A stretch of DNA of 12,101 nucleotides from Basidiobolus heterosporus B8920 (GCA_000697455.1 JNET01028188.1:1-12101), one strand, 5' to 3'; shown: positions 1 through 9,404, counted from the first letter of the stretch. Notes: generated by a model not told the origin, from the sequence alone. Numbers and translations: made by a program.

Positions 1-1373
1 TTGAAAACCGCCAGCTCTTCCAAGCCTTCCAAGAAAACCTCACGGCCCAAGCAGATAAACTCAATTCGGAGATATCGCAATTTGCTCAAACACAAATTGA
101 GTTTGTGGACAGTTGTGTTCAAAAGATGGACAGTTTTGTCAACCAAAGAATCGAAAGTCTTCAAAGTAAACTCAAACTGGCCGATGGGACTCTTCAACAA
201 TTGAACGATAACTCCCAGATTATTGATGAACATGCCAAGACACATCAAACTACTCTGGAAAGTCGTCACGGCGAATTTGATTCGCTTCGTCTTGAGATCC
301 AGAAATTTGCTCAGCAATTCACTGAAGAATTCCGTCAAACATCTAGTCAACTCTTTGACGATATTAAGGGTGAATTGGCTAAACAAAAAACTCAAGAATT
401 AAATGTATATCACGACATAGAAAGCGGTGTTGAGTCAATTTTGTCAACGACCAAATCTCATCTTGCGGCGCAACAAGAATATATTCACGATTTCATGGAA
501 ACTGTGGATTCCGCTACTACTGAGGAAATATCTCAACTGAAGTTACAAATCCTTCAACTATCGGAACTTTTAGAAGCAGATCGCGTCAGTTCGGAAGCGG
601 ATCAAAATACCTTAATCGATGGAATTTCATCCTTGATCGAAGAATTTTCTGAGAGTCATGTTCAAGACTTCCAACAGATTGTAGACTCGACAATGTCGGC
701 CAATTCTGCTAATGTTAGTACTCTACAAGCCTTTGGATCACAATTCGAAACAACCACGAAGAAAGCCAATGAGGAGATCGACGCTTTTGTCCAATCCTTG
801 GACGAATCATCTACTGAAGCTACCCAAGAACTGACTGAAATGTCCGAATCAATCGAACAACACCGTCAAAACTTAAATGTAGCATCTACTCATGTACAGT
901 CAACCTTGACTACACATGTGGAAGAGCTAAATACCTCTGTTAGTAAAGATTTAGATGAGCTAAGCCAATCCAACGCCGAGTCCTTAGATTTGTCCCAGCA
1001 GTTCATCAAGGACAATAAGGAATCCTTAGCTAAACTTTCAACCATGGCATCCGGTGATTTGCAGTCATTGAAATCCGCATTCAAAGATCTACACAATGAA
1101 TTGACAAAGCACGAGAACGAACGAACCGCATTATTTACTGAAAACAAAGACACGCTCAACACCTTCTACAATTCAGCATTTGAGCAGCTGGTCGCATCCA
1201 AGCGAGACATCAATTGCTTGGTGAACGAAAAGATCAAGATGGATATATCTACTGGGCAAACACCAAAAAGACGTAAATACGACGTACCACAAAAATGGAG
1301 GCTGACCAAGCCAGACGATCAGATTCTACGTGAATATCGTGAAAAGCGTGGCACAACTGAATTAGAGTCATGA
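1..1373 (+). CDS. bimC: Kinesin-5 (BimC/Eg5 family) motor, C-terminal stalk and tail, 5' end outside window
   Basis: The frame is open from base 3, giving 456 visible residues with no intron; the motor domain lies upstream of the window. The visible part is a long Gln/Glu/Ser-rich, Leu-heptad helical stalk typical of a coiled coil. Near the C-terminus (bases 1251-1289) is a BimC box reading TGQTPKRRKYDVP, the kinesin-5 tail signature. Its Thr (codon 1260-1262), followed by P-K-R, fits the Cdk1 site that in known members promotes spindle loading. In the family this plus-end-directed homotetramer cross-links antiparallel microtubules and drives spindle pole separation. About 25 residues follow the box, so the tail is short. 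Identification rests on the BimC box and helical stalk, since no motor motif is visible. The symbol is the Aspergillus family name; the orthologue could equally be called cut7. Confidence 0.85.
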   Translation, partial: ENRQLFQAFQENLTAQADKLNSEISQFAQTQIEFVDSCVQKMDSFVNQRIESLQSKLKLADGTLQQLNDNSQIIDEHAKTHQTTLESRHGEFDSLRLEIQKFAQQFTEEFRQTSSQLFDDIKGELAKQKTQELNVYHDIESGVESILSTTKSHLAAQQEYIHDFMETVDSATTEEISQLKLQILQLSELLEADRVSSEADQNTLIDGISSLIEEFSESHVQDFQQIVDSTMSANSANVSTLQAFGSQFETTTKKANEEIDAFVQSLDESSTEATQELTEMSESIEQHRQNLNVASTHVQSTLTTHVEELNTSVSKDLDELSQSNAESLDLSQQFIKDNKESLAKLSTMASGDLQSLKSAFKDLHNELTKHENERTALFTENKDTLNTFYNSAFEQLVASKRDINCLVNEKIKMDISTGQTPKRRKYDVPQKWRLTKPDDQILREYREKRGTTELES

Positions 1374-1790
1374 ATATTCTTTCTTGTATATTTGGTTAAT
1401 TGAATAAATATGTTATTTTAATTTCATCAAAATATTATGTTCATATTTGGCTTCTTCTCGAAGAAATATGTAAAGCCCAAGGTTCGGGGTTCAAGGCTCA
1501 ACCGCTGGCAACCAATAAGTACAAAAAGAACCAATGAACTGTGTCCATGTGAGCATTTAATGCACTTGACTATACCTTTGGGCTTGTTTCGTGATTGGCC
1601 CATAGACTCTTATTTGACTCTAATTGTTTTGATATTTCGTAGACTTCAAATTCAATCGCCTATATGATCGAGACGCATCATAGGTCACATGACTGTCCGT
1701 TTAGTGGTTAGTTGTCTAGAAAAGTATTTACAAATATAATGACAATCTAAAGCTGGGTGAGAAGTGTAGTACTCTCGCATCCTTTTCATA
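1374..1790. other. Intergenic: kinesin-5 3' UTR and MPDU1 promoter, with CCAAT boxes
   Basis: This stretch of 417 bases holds no convincing coding region. The left part carries the AATAAA of the kinesin gene. The middle has three CCAAT-box matches, at 1512-1516 (+), 1531-1535 (+) and 1594-1598 (reverse), which could bind the HAP/NF-Y complex upstream of MPDU1. An E-box-like GTCACATGAC lies near 1684-1693. These are motif matches only. The 76-codon open frame at 1437-1667 has no recognisable domain and is most likely chance. Confidence 0.4.
1403..1408 (+). terminator. Poly(A) signal AATAAA of the kinesin-5 gene
   Basis: A canonical AATAAA lies 30 bases after the kinesin stop codon in AT-rich sequence, the usual place for a fungal 3' end signal. 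Confidence 0.55.
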
Positions 1791-2537
1791 ATGCAACTTC
1801 CTGGAATCTTGAAAACACCGGCCGTCGCAATTCTCGGCGATAAATGCTATGTGGAGTTGGTGGAAAACCTTAACATTACTGATGTCCCTTGTTTGAAGTA
1901 TGCCGTCTCTAAGGGATTAGGTTTTGGTATTGTTGCTGGAGGTTCTATCGTCAAGGTTCCCCAGATTTTGAAGATCGTTCAGGCTCGCTCTGCACAGGGC
2001 CTAAGTTTGTCTTCTTACATTTTGGAAACTTTTGCCTATCTCGTCACTCTAGCATATAACTTGAGAGCTGGAAATCCCTTCAGTACCTTTGGTGAGAGTT
2101 TCTTCATCACTATCCAGGATGTCATCATTTTGGCCTTGATTCTTTTCTATGGTAGAAAAACTTTTGGTTCTATCTTGGCCATTGGTACGTGTATTGCTGC
2201 TTTCTACGCTTTATATGATACTTCACTTGTAAGTGAAAATCAAATATCTGTCCTCTACGCCGCCAACGTTCCTATTGTTCTTATGAGCCGCATCCCACAA
2301 ATTCTATCCAACTACAAAAACGGACATACCGGACAGCTTTCGGCGTTCACCATTTTTAATTATTTCGCCGGAGCTGCCGCAAGAGTTTTCACCACTCTCC
2401 AGGAGGTAGACGACAATATCATGTTGACAGGCTTCTTGCTCAGCTCCGTAGTAAACGGTATTCTCGCCTTACAAATGGTTTACTACTGGAATGCTACTAG
2501 TAAATTCGACTCCAAGAGAAAGGCCAAAATTGTTTAA
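1791..2537 (+). CDS. MPDU1: Mannose-P-dolichol utilization defect 1 homologue (PQ-loop ER membrane protein)
   Basis: This is a single-exon gene of 248 residues, almost the same length as human MPDU1 (247). Two PQ-loop motifs are visible: VPQILKIVQARSAQGLS (Pro-Gln at residues 57-58) and IPQILSNYKNGHTGQLS (Pro-Gln at 169-170). Several hydrophobic segments surround them, as expected for a seven-helix PQ-loop protein. The segment starting GESFFITIQD (about 101-110) also matches MPDU1 rather than cystinosin or SWEET relatives. In animals the protein is needed in the ER for use of dolichol-P-mannose and dolichol-P-glucose in N-glycan, O-mannose and GPI-anchor assembly; its exact activity is unsettled. 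The C-terminus is Lys-rich, as in the human protein. The start is the first in-frame ATG and fits the family's N-terminal length. The nearest downstream AATAAA is at 2618. Confidence 0.93.
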   Translation: MQLPGILKTPAVAILGDKCYVELVENLNITDVPCLKYAVSKGLGFGIVAGGSIVKVPQILKIVQARSAQGLSLSSYILETFAYLVTLAYNLRAGNPFSTFGESFFITIQDVIILALILFYGRKTFGSILAIGTCIAAFYALYDTSLVSENQISVLYAANVPIVLMSRIPQILSNYKNGHTGQLSAFTIFNYFAGAAARVFTTLQEVDDNIMLTGFLLSSVVNGILALQMVYYWNATSKFDSKRKAKIV

Positions 2538-2617
2538 GATGCTCATTTTCTATTTATCAGTCAATGCGAGCCTTCGTTTTTGACAACAACACAAGTCTTT
2601 GTATTTAATAATAATGC

Positions 2618-2623
2618 AATAAA
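2618..2623 (+). terminator. Poly(A) signal AATAAA of MPDU1
   Basis: AATAAA lies 81 bases after the MPDU1 stop codon. Confidence 0.5.
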
Positions 2624-2947
2624 ATCAGACTACACCCGCTGCACCCATTGCACTCACTACTGCTACTACTGCTGTCATTACTACTTGCAAACATCTTTTA
2701 TCACTGTATATCTTGATACATTTATCAAGGCAGAAGGGATGTTATTCCTCAATCTTGGGTAACTTAATCGATCGAATTCTTCGCAAGTAGCGTAGTTTCA
2801 TATAGTTATAGCTTTAGATCGACTAAATTTTTTTTACTTGGATTGATTGGTTGGCTCAGAGAACCGGTACAAATGGGACTGACTTGAAGAACTATTCTTC
2901 CTCTTTTTTCCAATCTCATCCGTTGCACCTATTTCCCTTATCGTGTG

Positions 2948-3024
2948 GTTAGTATCTATTTATTGATTAAAGCCATCCAGCCGTCTGGCCTGTTGACACT
3001 TTGCTAACTTTACGCAATGTCTAG
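2948..3024 (+). other. Probable 5' UTR intron of RPL9
   Basis: The 3' side looks like a genuine acceptor: branch-like CTAAC at 3004-3008 followed by TAG at 3022-3024. The block GCTAACTTTA here is repeated exactly in the confirmed coding intron of the same gene (3332-3341). Upstream, GTTAGT (2948) and GTATCT (2952) are both reasonable donors and give introns of 77 or 73 nt, the usual size in this locus. Removal would delete an upstream ATG at 3017 whose short frame overlaps the RPL9 start. The acceptor is well supported; the donor choice is uncertain. Confidence 0.55.
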
Positions 3025-3039
3025 GGATAACAGTTCAAG

Positions 3040-3668
3040 ATGAAAGACATCTACAAGGAGGAAGAAATCACCATCCCCGAGGGAGTTACCGTTGATGTGA
3101 AGTCTAGATTGGTTCGTGTCAAGGGTCCTCGTGGTACTCTTACCAAAAACTTTGGCCATGTTGAGATGGAGATCAAGAAGGTCGCCGAGAACAAGATCAG
3201 ACTTGTTGTATGGCACGGTGCCCGTAAGCACGTCGCTTGCCTCCGTACCATCGCTTCTCACATCGAGAACATGATCACTGGTGTCACTAAGGTAAATGCA
3301 GAAAGTTGCTGTACACTGACCGATTCCGTTAGCTAACTTTATGTTCTTAGGGCTTCCTTTACAAGATGCGCTTCGTATATGCCCATTTCCCCATCAACGT
3401 TAACATTTCCGACGACGGTAAGATCGTTGAGATCCGTAACTTCTTGGGTGAGAAGGTCATTCGCCGTGTCAACATGTTGGAAGGTGTCACCATCAAGCAC
3501 TCTGAAGCTCAAAAGGATGAGATCATTCTTTCTGGTAACTCCATTGACAATGTCTCTCAATCCGCTGCCAGCATCCAGCAATCTACCAGAGCCAAGAACA
3601 AGGATATCCGTAAGTTCTTGGATGGTATCTACGTGTCTGAGAAGACCAACATCGTCAAAGACGAATAA
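3040..3668 (+). CDS. RPL9: 60S ribosomal protein L9 (uL6)
   Basis: There are two coding exons, 3040-3291 and 3351-3668, joined in frame to give 189 residues (yeast and human proteins are about 191-192). The 59-nt intron 3292-3350 has a GTAAAT donor, a CTAAC branch at 3333-3337 and a TAG acceptor. The protein starts [16 protein letters not shown] and ends with the conserved block around [16 protein letters not shown], diagnostic for eukaryotic uL6. It binds 28S rRNA near the sarcin-ricin loop at the base of the P stalk of the large subunit. Codon use is strongly biased to C- or G-ending codons (ATC, GTC, AAG), unlike the neighbours and as expected for a highly expressed gene. The start fits the family and is preceded by a probable leader intron. 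It converges with RPC17, with 196 bases between the stop codons. Confidence 0.97.
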
Positions 3669-3706
3669 GTTCTTCGATTCTTATCCGTTGGTACAACCAA
3701 ACTAAC

Positions 3707-3712
3707 AATAAA
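3707..3712 (+). terminator. Poly(A) signal AATAAA of RPL9
   Basis: AATAAA lies 38 bases after the RPL9 stop codon, in the short gap shared with the convergent RPC17 gene. Confidence 0.55.
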
Positions 3713-3793
3713 CCGTTCCTTTTTCTGAACTACTTCCATTTGAATTATCAGCATATTGTAATGTAAATATTTGTATATACGTTTTGAGAGTGA

Positions 3794-3799
3794 TTTATT
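3794..3799 (-). terminator. Poly(A) signal of RPC17 (reverse strand)
   Basis: TTTATT on the + strand reads AATAAA on the reverse strand, about 65 bases past the RPC17 stop. RPL9 and RPC17 therefore end within 90 bases of each other. Confidence 0.45.
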
Positions 3800-3864
3800 A
3801 TTTATAGCGGTGGTTGAAAGTTATACATGGTGTCAATTGGGATTCTATTAACTGGCAATAATTC

Positions 3865-4463
3865 CTATTCCTCCATTTCATCCTCATTTTCTTCAGCCTC
3901 ATTCTCATCATCATCGTCACGAGGGAGTTTTTCTTTTACCAGGCTAATCAGCTCTTCCAGGCGTTCTTGTGTAAATCTCTCTTCACATTCCTCAATCAAC
4001 TATGCGATTGTAAATAAACCAATGAATATTATAAAAGTATTGGTGATGAGAAAGAAATAGGTAACATTACCAAATGGATTTCCACTGCTGAACGTGGTCG
4101 TAAATTAAGGATCTGCAACTTCTCAGCTCTCGTCAAGCCGAAACTCTTAATGGCTTCAAGAAAATCTGCGAGCTGTTCTTCAGTTTGAGTAGTACATGGT
4201 GTTTCCTCCAAGTGTTGTATAACCTGAAAATATCGCGATCAGTATATACGTAAAAAGCTTGAAGATTTGTCGATGCTATAATATAATGAAAGTCTTGCTA
4301 AATCCAATAACGAAAATGTCAAACGAACCTCAAATTCAATGGTGAGTAGATTCTCGGGGTGTTTGTGTTGAGTCTGTTTCTTACGCCCAGTCTCTTGTTC
4401 TTTGAGTAAGGAGAACACCTCGAAATTACTTAAAAGGGCGGAACGGGTCTGAATAATCTCCAT
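3865..4463 (-). CDS. RPC17: RNA polymerase III subunit RPC9/C17 (CRCP homologue)
   Basis: There are three exons on the reverse strand: 4463-4329, 4223-4071 and 3999-3865, joined in frame to give 140 residues. Introns are 4224-4328 (105 nt, GTTCGT donor) and 4000-4070 (71 nt, GTAATG donor). Diagnostic stretches are the N-terminal NSALLSNYEVF-like block (here TRSALLSNFEVFSLL, residues 6-20), the core LTRAEKLQILNLRPRSAVEI, and EECEERFTQE, all matching human CRCP in order. In the family this HRDC-like protein pairs with RPC25 to form the Pol III stalk, the counterpart of Rpb4/7, needed for initiation on tRNA and 5S genes. The C-terminus is a very acidic tail. It shares a 296-bp divergent promoter with BUD32, another tRNA-related gene. 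The first intron is the longest in the locus and its donor departs from GTRNGT. Confidence 0.93.
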
Positions 4464-4759
4464 AGTTTAGTATACTATCATACACTCCACAACTCGCAGG
4501 CTTAACTCAAGACGAAAAAAGAACATAACAAGAACAATTATATTACATTAACATTGGTTGATTTTCATTTTGCTATACATATTCGAGAAAAAAAATTCGA
4601 TTTGTCAAAGATGCTAGGTTTAAGCAAAAAATCAAGAAGAATTTGTTATCTTACTTAATATTGAACTGATTTATGTGTGTCTACAGAATTTCTTAAATTA
4701 AATGACAAAAAAATATTATCAAGTAACCTTTGGTGAGAGGATACTCCTATTTCGTAAAC
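4464..4759. promoter_or_regulatory. Divergent promoter between RPC17 (-) and BUD32 (+)
   Basis: These 296 bases separate two start codons facing away from each other, so both 5' UTRs and both promoters must fit here. The sequence is AT-rich with short A-runs near 4589-4597 and 4708-4713. No clear TATA box or known factor site stands out. The inference rests on gene layout. Confidence 0.6.
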
Positions 4760-5814
<1,055 letters not shown>

Positions 5815-6604
5815 ATGAATGTGTTGTTTAGAACAAAGAGTCTTGTTAGTTTAAATATACTGATGTACATCGTAAAAATGGATATTTTCTTCGTAAACGC
5901 TTGACATTAGAAAATATAGTAGTCAATAAGCAGAATCATAAATGTGTATGTCTAATGATTTGGTTTAGAAGCCATTGGCTAATTAATTAGCATCAGGAAG
6001 CTTGTCCCAACTGGAGGACATGCAAAACATTGATACCCTATTTTGAGAATGCATCAAATCAATTATGGTAGATCTGCGTATGAATTAAAAGCTTTCAATG
6101 AGGTAAACCCAATCTTAAGCTAACAGTTTTGGAAGTAGCCTGATGCGATCGAATAAATCTACTTTTTTGATGTATATCGCTATGGACCAAGTCTATTAAT
6201 AGGTTAACGCCTCATCAAGTACATTGGGAACCACGCATTCCCTCAACAAGCCTATACAAGACTTTGCGAGGGTTACAGTAGATTGTCAAGTAAAGTATTC
6301 ATTAAAGAACCATTACTACCAACTACCACCATCTTTGTGAGCAGACTTTGTCCCTGATTAGTACAAAGTTTAACTTGTTGGCGGTTTCGATCACACTTGG
6401 TCACTGATTTCGATAAACACAAATTTCCAAATGGTTTCTTGTTTTTATATATTCAATATAGTAATCGTGACGATCTTGAGTGTTGTCATAAACTAAAGTA
6501 TGTTTCCGAATGACTATCCCGCCAGTTTTCAGGATGAAGTAGGTGTGAGGTAGAGATGATGTACTAAGAGTAGAGCATTTCTGGTCGCCTAAGCTAAAAG
6601 ATAG

Positions 6605-6650
6605 AATTCCCGTCAATTCCCGGTAATTCCTACCAATTTCTAACAATTCC
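6605..6650. repeat. 10-bp phased AATTCC array (five units)
   Basis: AATTCC starts at 6605, 6615, 6625 and 6645, with the variant AATTTC at 6635, giving an exact 10-bp period over five units. A weaker AACTC follows at 6656. The four-base spacers differ from one another, so only the core is kept. The pattern fits helically phased AATT tracts (bent DNA), a step-type heat-shock element (nTTCn every 10 bp), or a decayed minisatellite. Confidence 0.75.
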
Positions 6651-7341
6651 CTACCAACTCTACTCCAAGTCACACAAAACCAATAATTTTCTAATGAAAT
6701 CAATAAGATTAAGTATCGAACAAGTATTCTATCAGCATTTAATCGTTTGGTAAACATTCTACTCGAAGTCATTGGTGGTCAAATCACGCTGAATTGCTGC
6801 TTTGTGAACTGTTAATATTAACAAATCAGTCCAAATTATCCAATCATTGATGGTACAATCTAAAATATAAACAACATGCACCAATGATGAGATTTTTCTT
6901 TTTATTGCAGAAAGTGAGGTCTGAGAAACACGCGTAACCGATGGTACGGAAACCACTAGTTCTTGTTGAGGTGCCAGTGCGTTTGGGCAAGAATATGAAC
7001 TCATTAATATGTGGATATTAAGACGTAAATAAAGGAACAACCACTATTGGGGGCTGATCGCGTGAATGAAGTAGGCGTTACTGACATAGAAACATCGGTT
7101 ACAGGGTAGGGGTGGCTGGTCGCGATTGTTGCCCATCGAATCATCAAGGATCTGGCCAAATTAAGTATTTGTAGCTGGGTGTAGTTAAGGGAAATGCGCG
7201 TCAACTGTAATCAAATGGTTCACCATTCTTAGTGCTGGGTCGATTATAGCCACAAAGTGGGATCAATTGAAATCATTAATACTGAACTATATCCCGCGAT
7301 TCTTGGACCTCTACGTTGCCGAGTCGTGAAAAATTCATACA

Positions 7342-7347
7342 TATATA
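7342..7347 (+). promoter_or_regulatory. TATA-like element upstream of CDC25
   Basis: TATATA lies about 150 bases before the proposed CDC25 start and is followed at 7391-7440 by a C/T-rich tract, a common arrangement around fungal transcription starts. Composition alone supports it. Confidence 0.35.
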
Positions 7348-7493
7348 GCCAGAGGCCCGCTTCCCAACCGATCATTGCTTCGTGGTTCCAGCCCTTCTTC
7401 TTACTAACCTTCCCCGATCTCTCTCCTTCTCCTCCATCAGGCCCGCTTTAGCTTTCTCGCTCTCTTTGAAATTTTAGAAATTTAATATATAGA

Positions 7494-8988
7494 ATGCCTG
7501 GTACATATAAGTTTCCCAGCTGCACATCAAACTGTACCAACGATAACTAAATATGTTCTTGTAATAGCTGTCAATACTATGGGTTCACCTGTCCATATCG
7601 CCTCTCCCTGCAATTTGCCACGCAAAAGACTTTTATCTCCCGAGTCAGCTTGTCGTCGTTCTCCATTTATCAGAAATTTCAATGTTCCTTCACCATCTTC
7701 CCTAGCCGTTGACTTCAACGCCAACCTTGTGCTTCAAGCAAGGTGATTATCATCTCTGATACTACCCTATTTTTTCCTTGATTTGGTCATTGACATCACA
7801 TTCTGCATAGCCCTATAACCAAAACACCTAGGCGTTGCTTATTGGACTCTTTGAGATCGAGTGAGACACCAGTTTCCACCAATTTAAAAAATGGGCCTAT
7901 GGAGGATGACGATATATTCAAGTGCAGATCGCCAGCTTTGGGTCAGCATCTTGCCAGTCCAATGTGCTTGCCACCTCCTAGCATGTCCAACTTATTTGGT
8001 AGTCCTCTCGCAAGGTAAATTGGCTTCATCAAATACCGCATTTCTAGTCAGTTGCTGACTTTTCATTCAGGTGTCCACCCAGAGCTTCACAAAAGTTCGG
8101 ATTACCTTCCGATTTCACGTTAAAGAAATCCAGCTCATTTCATATGATCGAGGATGATATCCTATCCCCTGTTCGCCAACTTAGCAACAGAACCGCTCAC
8201 CCACCTCCCAAACTACGCAAAATGCACAGTATGTGTCAGCTGGACGAGGAATTCCTTTACGGGGACTCACCTAAAAGTCAGGCAGATGACATTCACGGCG
8301 AGTCTTACATTCTTCCTTGCCACACTACTAAAAAGGATACTTTGAAGAGAATCACGCCTGATACAGTAAGCGGACTTTTCAGTATTGAATTGGTGATGAG
8401 CAAAACATTGATTATTTGTACCATAGCTGTCAGATGTTTTAAGTGGAGAATACGACAGCTCCTTTGACAAGCTCATTATTATTGATTGTCGTTTCCCATA
8501 TGAGTACGAAGGGGGTCATATCCAAAATGCCATCAACCTCAATACCAAAGAATCGTTGGAAGCCTTTTTCCGTGAGAATGCCAATGCAGAACTCAATGCA
8601 CGCACCATTATCGTTTTCCATTGTGAATATTCCTCCCATCGAGCCCCAAGAATGTAAGTTATCGAAACTGACCCATCTCTTATCCAGAATCTAAACATTA
8701 ATAATTCTTGATTTCAGGGCTCATCATTTGCGCAGTCTCGACAGAGAATTGAATGCTGTCAATTATCCTCATTTAAGCTATCCTGAATTGTATGTACTAG
8801 ACGGAGGGTATAGAGGTTTCTTCGCACACACTGTTGGAAAACCTCACTGTGTACCTCAAAACTATGTAGAAATGGATGACGAATGTTACAAAACTGAATG
8901 CAAAGCCCAAATGGCCAAATTTACCAAGTCATTTAGTAAAAAGCTCAAGAACAAGTCTATCAGCTGGTCTCGTAGCAACAGTTTTTGA
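7494..8988 (+). CDS. CDC25: M-phase inducer phosphatase Cdc25
   Basis: The preferred model has six exons (7494-7500, 7568-7742, 7811-8014, 8071-8365, 8427-8653, 8718-8988) joined in frame to give 392 residues; introns are 56-68 nt. Starting instead at ATG 7579 would give 386. The C-terminal rhodanese-type domain has IDCRFPYEYEGGHI (246-259, with back-door Cys248) and the HCEYSSHR active-site loop (HCX5R, nucleophile Cys293, Arg299), then RAPRMAHHLR and YPELYVLDGGYRGFF. It closely parallels fission yeast Cdc25. It removes inhibitory phosphates from Thr14/Tyr15 of Cdk1 to trigger mitosis. The N-terminal 227 residues look disordered and carry 14 Ser/Thr-Pro dipeptides, including full Cdk sites TPRR and SPVR, consistent with Cdk/polo feedback control. 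It is shorter than most fungal Cdc25 proteins (S. pombe about 580). The phosphatase identity is secure; the first tiny exon is inferred. Confidence 0.95.
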
Positions 8989-9404
8989 ACGAGTCCACCG
9001 ATGCCTACTGATGCTTTGCAACAGATATTTGAATATCGCTATCAGTTGTTACATATTTCTTGACAGATTGTCAGGATAGCTATGTATATTCATTGTACTT
9101 ATTTTCCTCAACAATCCCAGTTTTTTTTATGGGAAATCGTATATTTTAGCTATATATCTATCTTCTTGTTGCAAATAAACTTGTCTGAATGACTGGCAAA
9201 TTTGTCCAATGATTCTTATGTTTCAATAGGTATTCGGATTCAGGTGATCCAGAATACAAACTGGTAGAATTCCCCCAGTGCTGATCAATCGGAACTAGCA
9301 TTTTCTTTTTTCTTTTTTTTCTTCAAATGTTCAGCATGTCGAAATTTGGGTGTTGAAGTGAGTGCAATATACACAGTTTAATTGTACTCTACTGGTAGAA
9401 CAAG
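8989..9404. other. Intergenic: CDC25 3' UTR and RIO1 promoter
   Basis: These 416 bases hold the CDC25 3' UTR with AATAAA at 9174, then the RIO1 upstream region. A T-rich tract with interspersed C occupies 9301-9323, about 80 bases before the RIO1 start, and may be a nucleosome-depleting promoter element. No other gene was seen. Confidence 0.5.
9174..9179 (+). terminator. Poly(A) signal AATAAA of CDC25
   Basis: AATAAA lies about 185 bases after the CDC25 stop, inside TGCAAATAAA, a 10-mer also found after RIO1. Confidence 0.5.

Larger units (their letters stand above)
2538..3039. other. Intergenic: MPDU1 3' UTR, RPL9 promoter and leader
   Basis: No protein-coding signal was found in these 502 bases. 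The left part is the MPDU1 3' UTR with AATAAA at 2618. A short imperfect CTACTG-type triplet run lies at about 2655-2680. The right part should hold the RPL9 promoter and transcription start, and its last 90 bases probably contain a leader intron (see separate entry). Confidence 0.5.
5815..7493. other. Long intergenic stretch, no recognisable gene
   Basis: In 1679 bases between BUD32 and CDC25 I found no conserved protein motif on either strand and no tRNA- or rRNA-like fold. Open frames up to 123 codons on the reverse strand (6401-6772, 6759-7040, 7004-7204) lack domain-like sequence and coding composition. The left end must be BUD32 3' UTR, with a weak AATAAA at 6152-6157. The centre holds a 10-bp phased AATTCC array (6605-6650). 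The right end holds a TATATA box and a pyrimidine-rich tract before CDC25. A non-coding RNA or a diverged remnant cannot be excluded. Confidence 0.5.

Noticed and set aside
1470-1520. GGTTCGGGGTTC, resembling a Pol III B box or tRNA T-arm.
   Set aside because: I could not form an acceptor stem, D-arm or anticodon arm around it, and it departs from the GGTTCGANNCC consensus.
1437-1667. 76-codon open frame between the kinesin and MPDU1 genes.
   Set aside because: No recognisable family, and it occupies the expected MPDU1 promoter with its CCAAT boxes; length is within chance expectation.
2640-2690. CTACTG/CACTAC triplet-rich run as a microsatellite.
   Set aside because: Only a few imperfect units; not long or regular enough to call a repeat locus.
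2944-2960. GTATCT upstream of RPL9 as a possible U12-type donor.
   Set aside because: It does not match GTATCCTT, and the acceptor side has a CTAAC branch rather than TCCTTAAC, so an ordinary intron is more likely.
6401-6772. Reverse-strand open frame of 123 codons between BUD32 and CDC25.
   Set aside because: It has no domain-like sequence, no codon bias like the neighbours, crosses the AATTCC array, and no splice sites link it to the neighbouring frames at 6759-7204.
6880-6930. Possible box C/D snoRNA: ATGATGA near 6884 and CTGA about 30 bases later.
   Set aside because: Spacing is too short for C to D, and no convincing D'/C' pair or terminal stem was found. The short boxes are common by chance.
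7257-7451. 64-codon open frame upstream of CDC25.
   Set aside because: It contains the TATA-like element and pyrimidine tract and has no family resemblance; more likely promoter or leader sequence.
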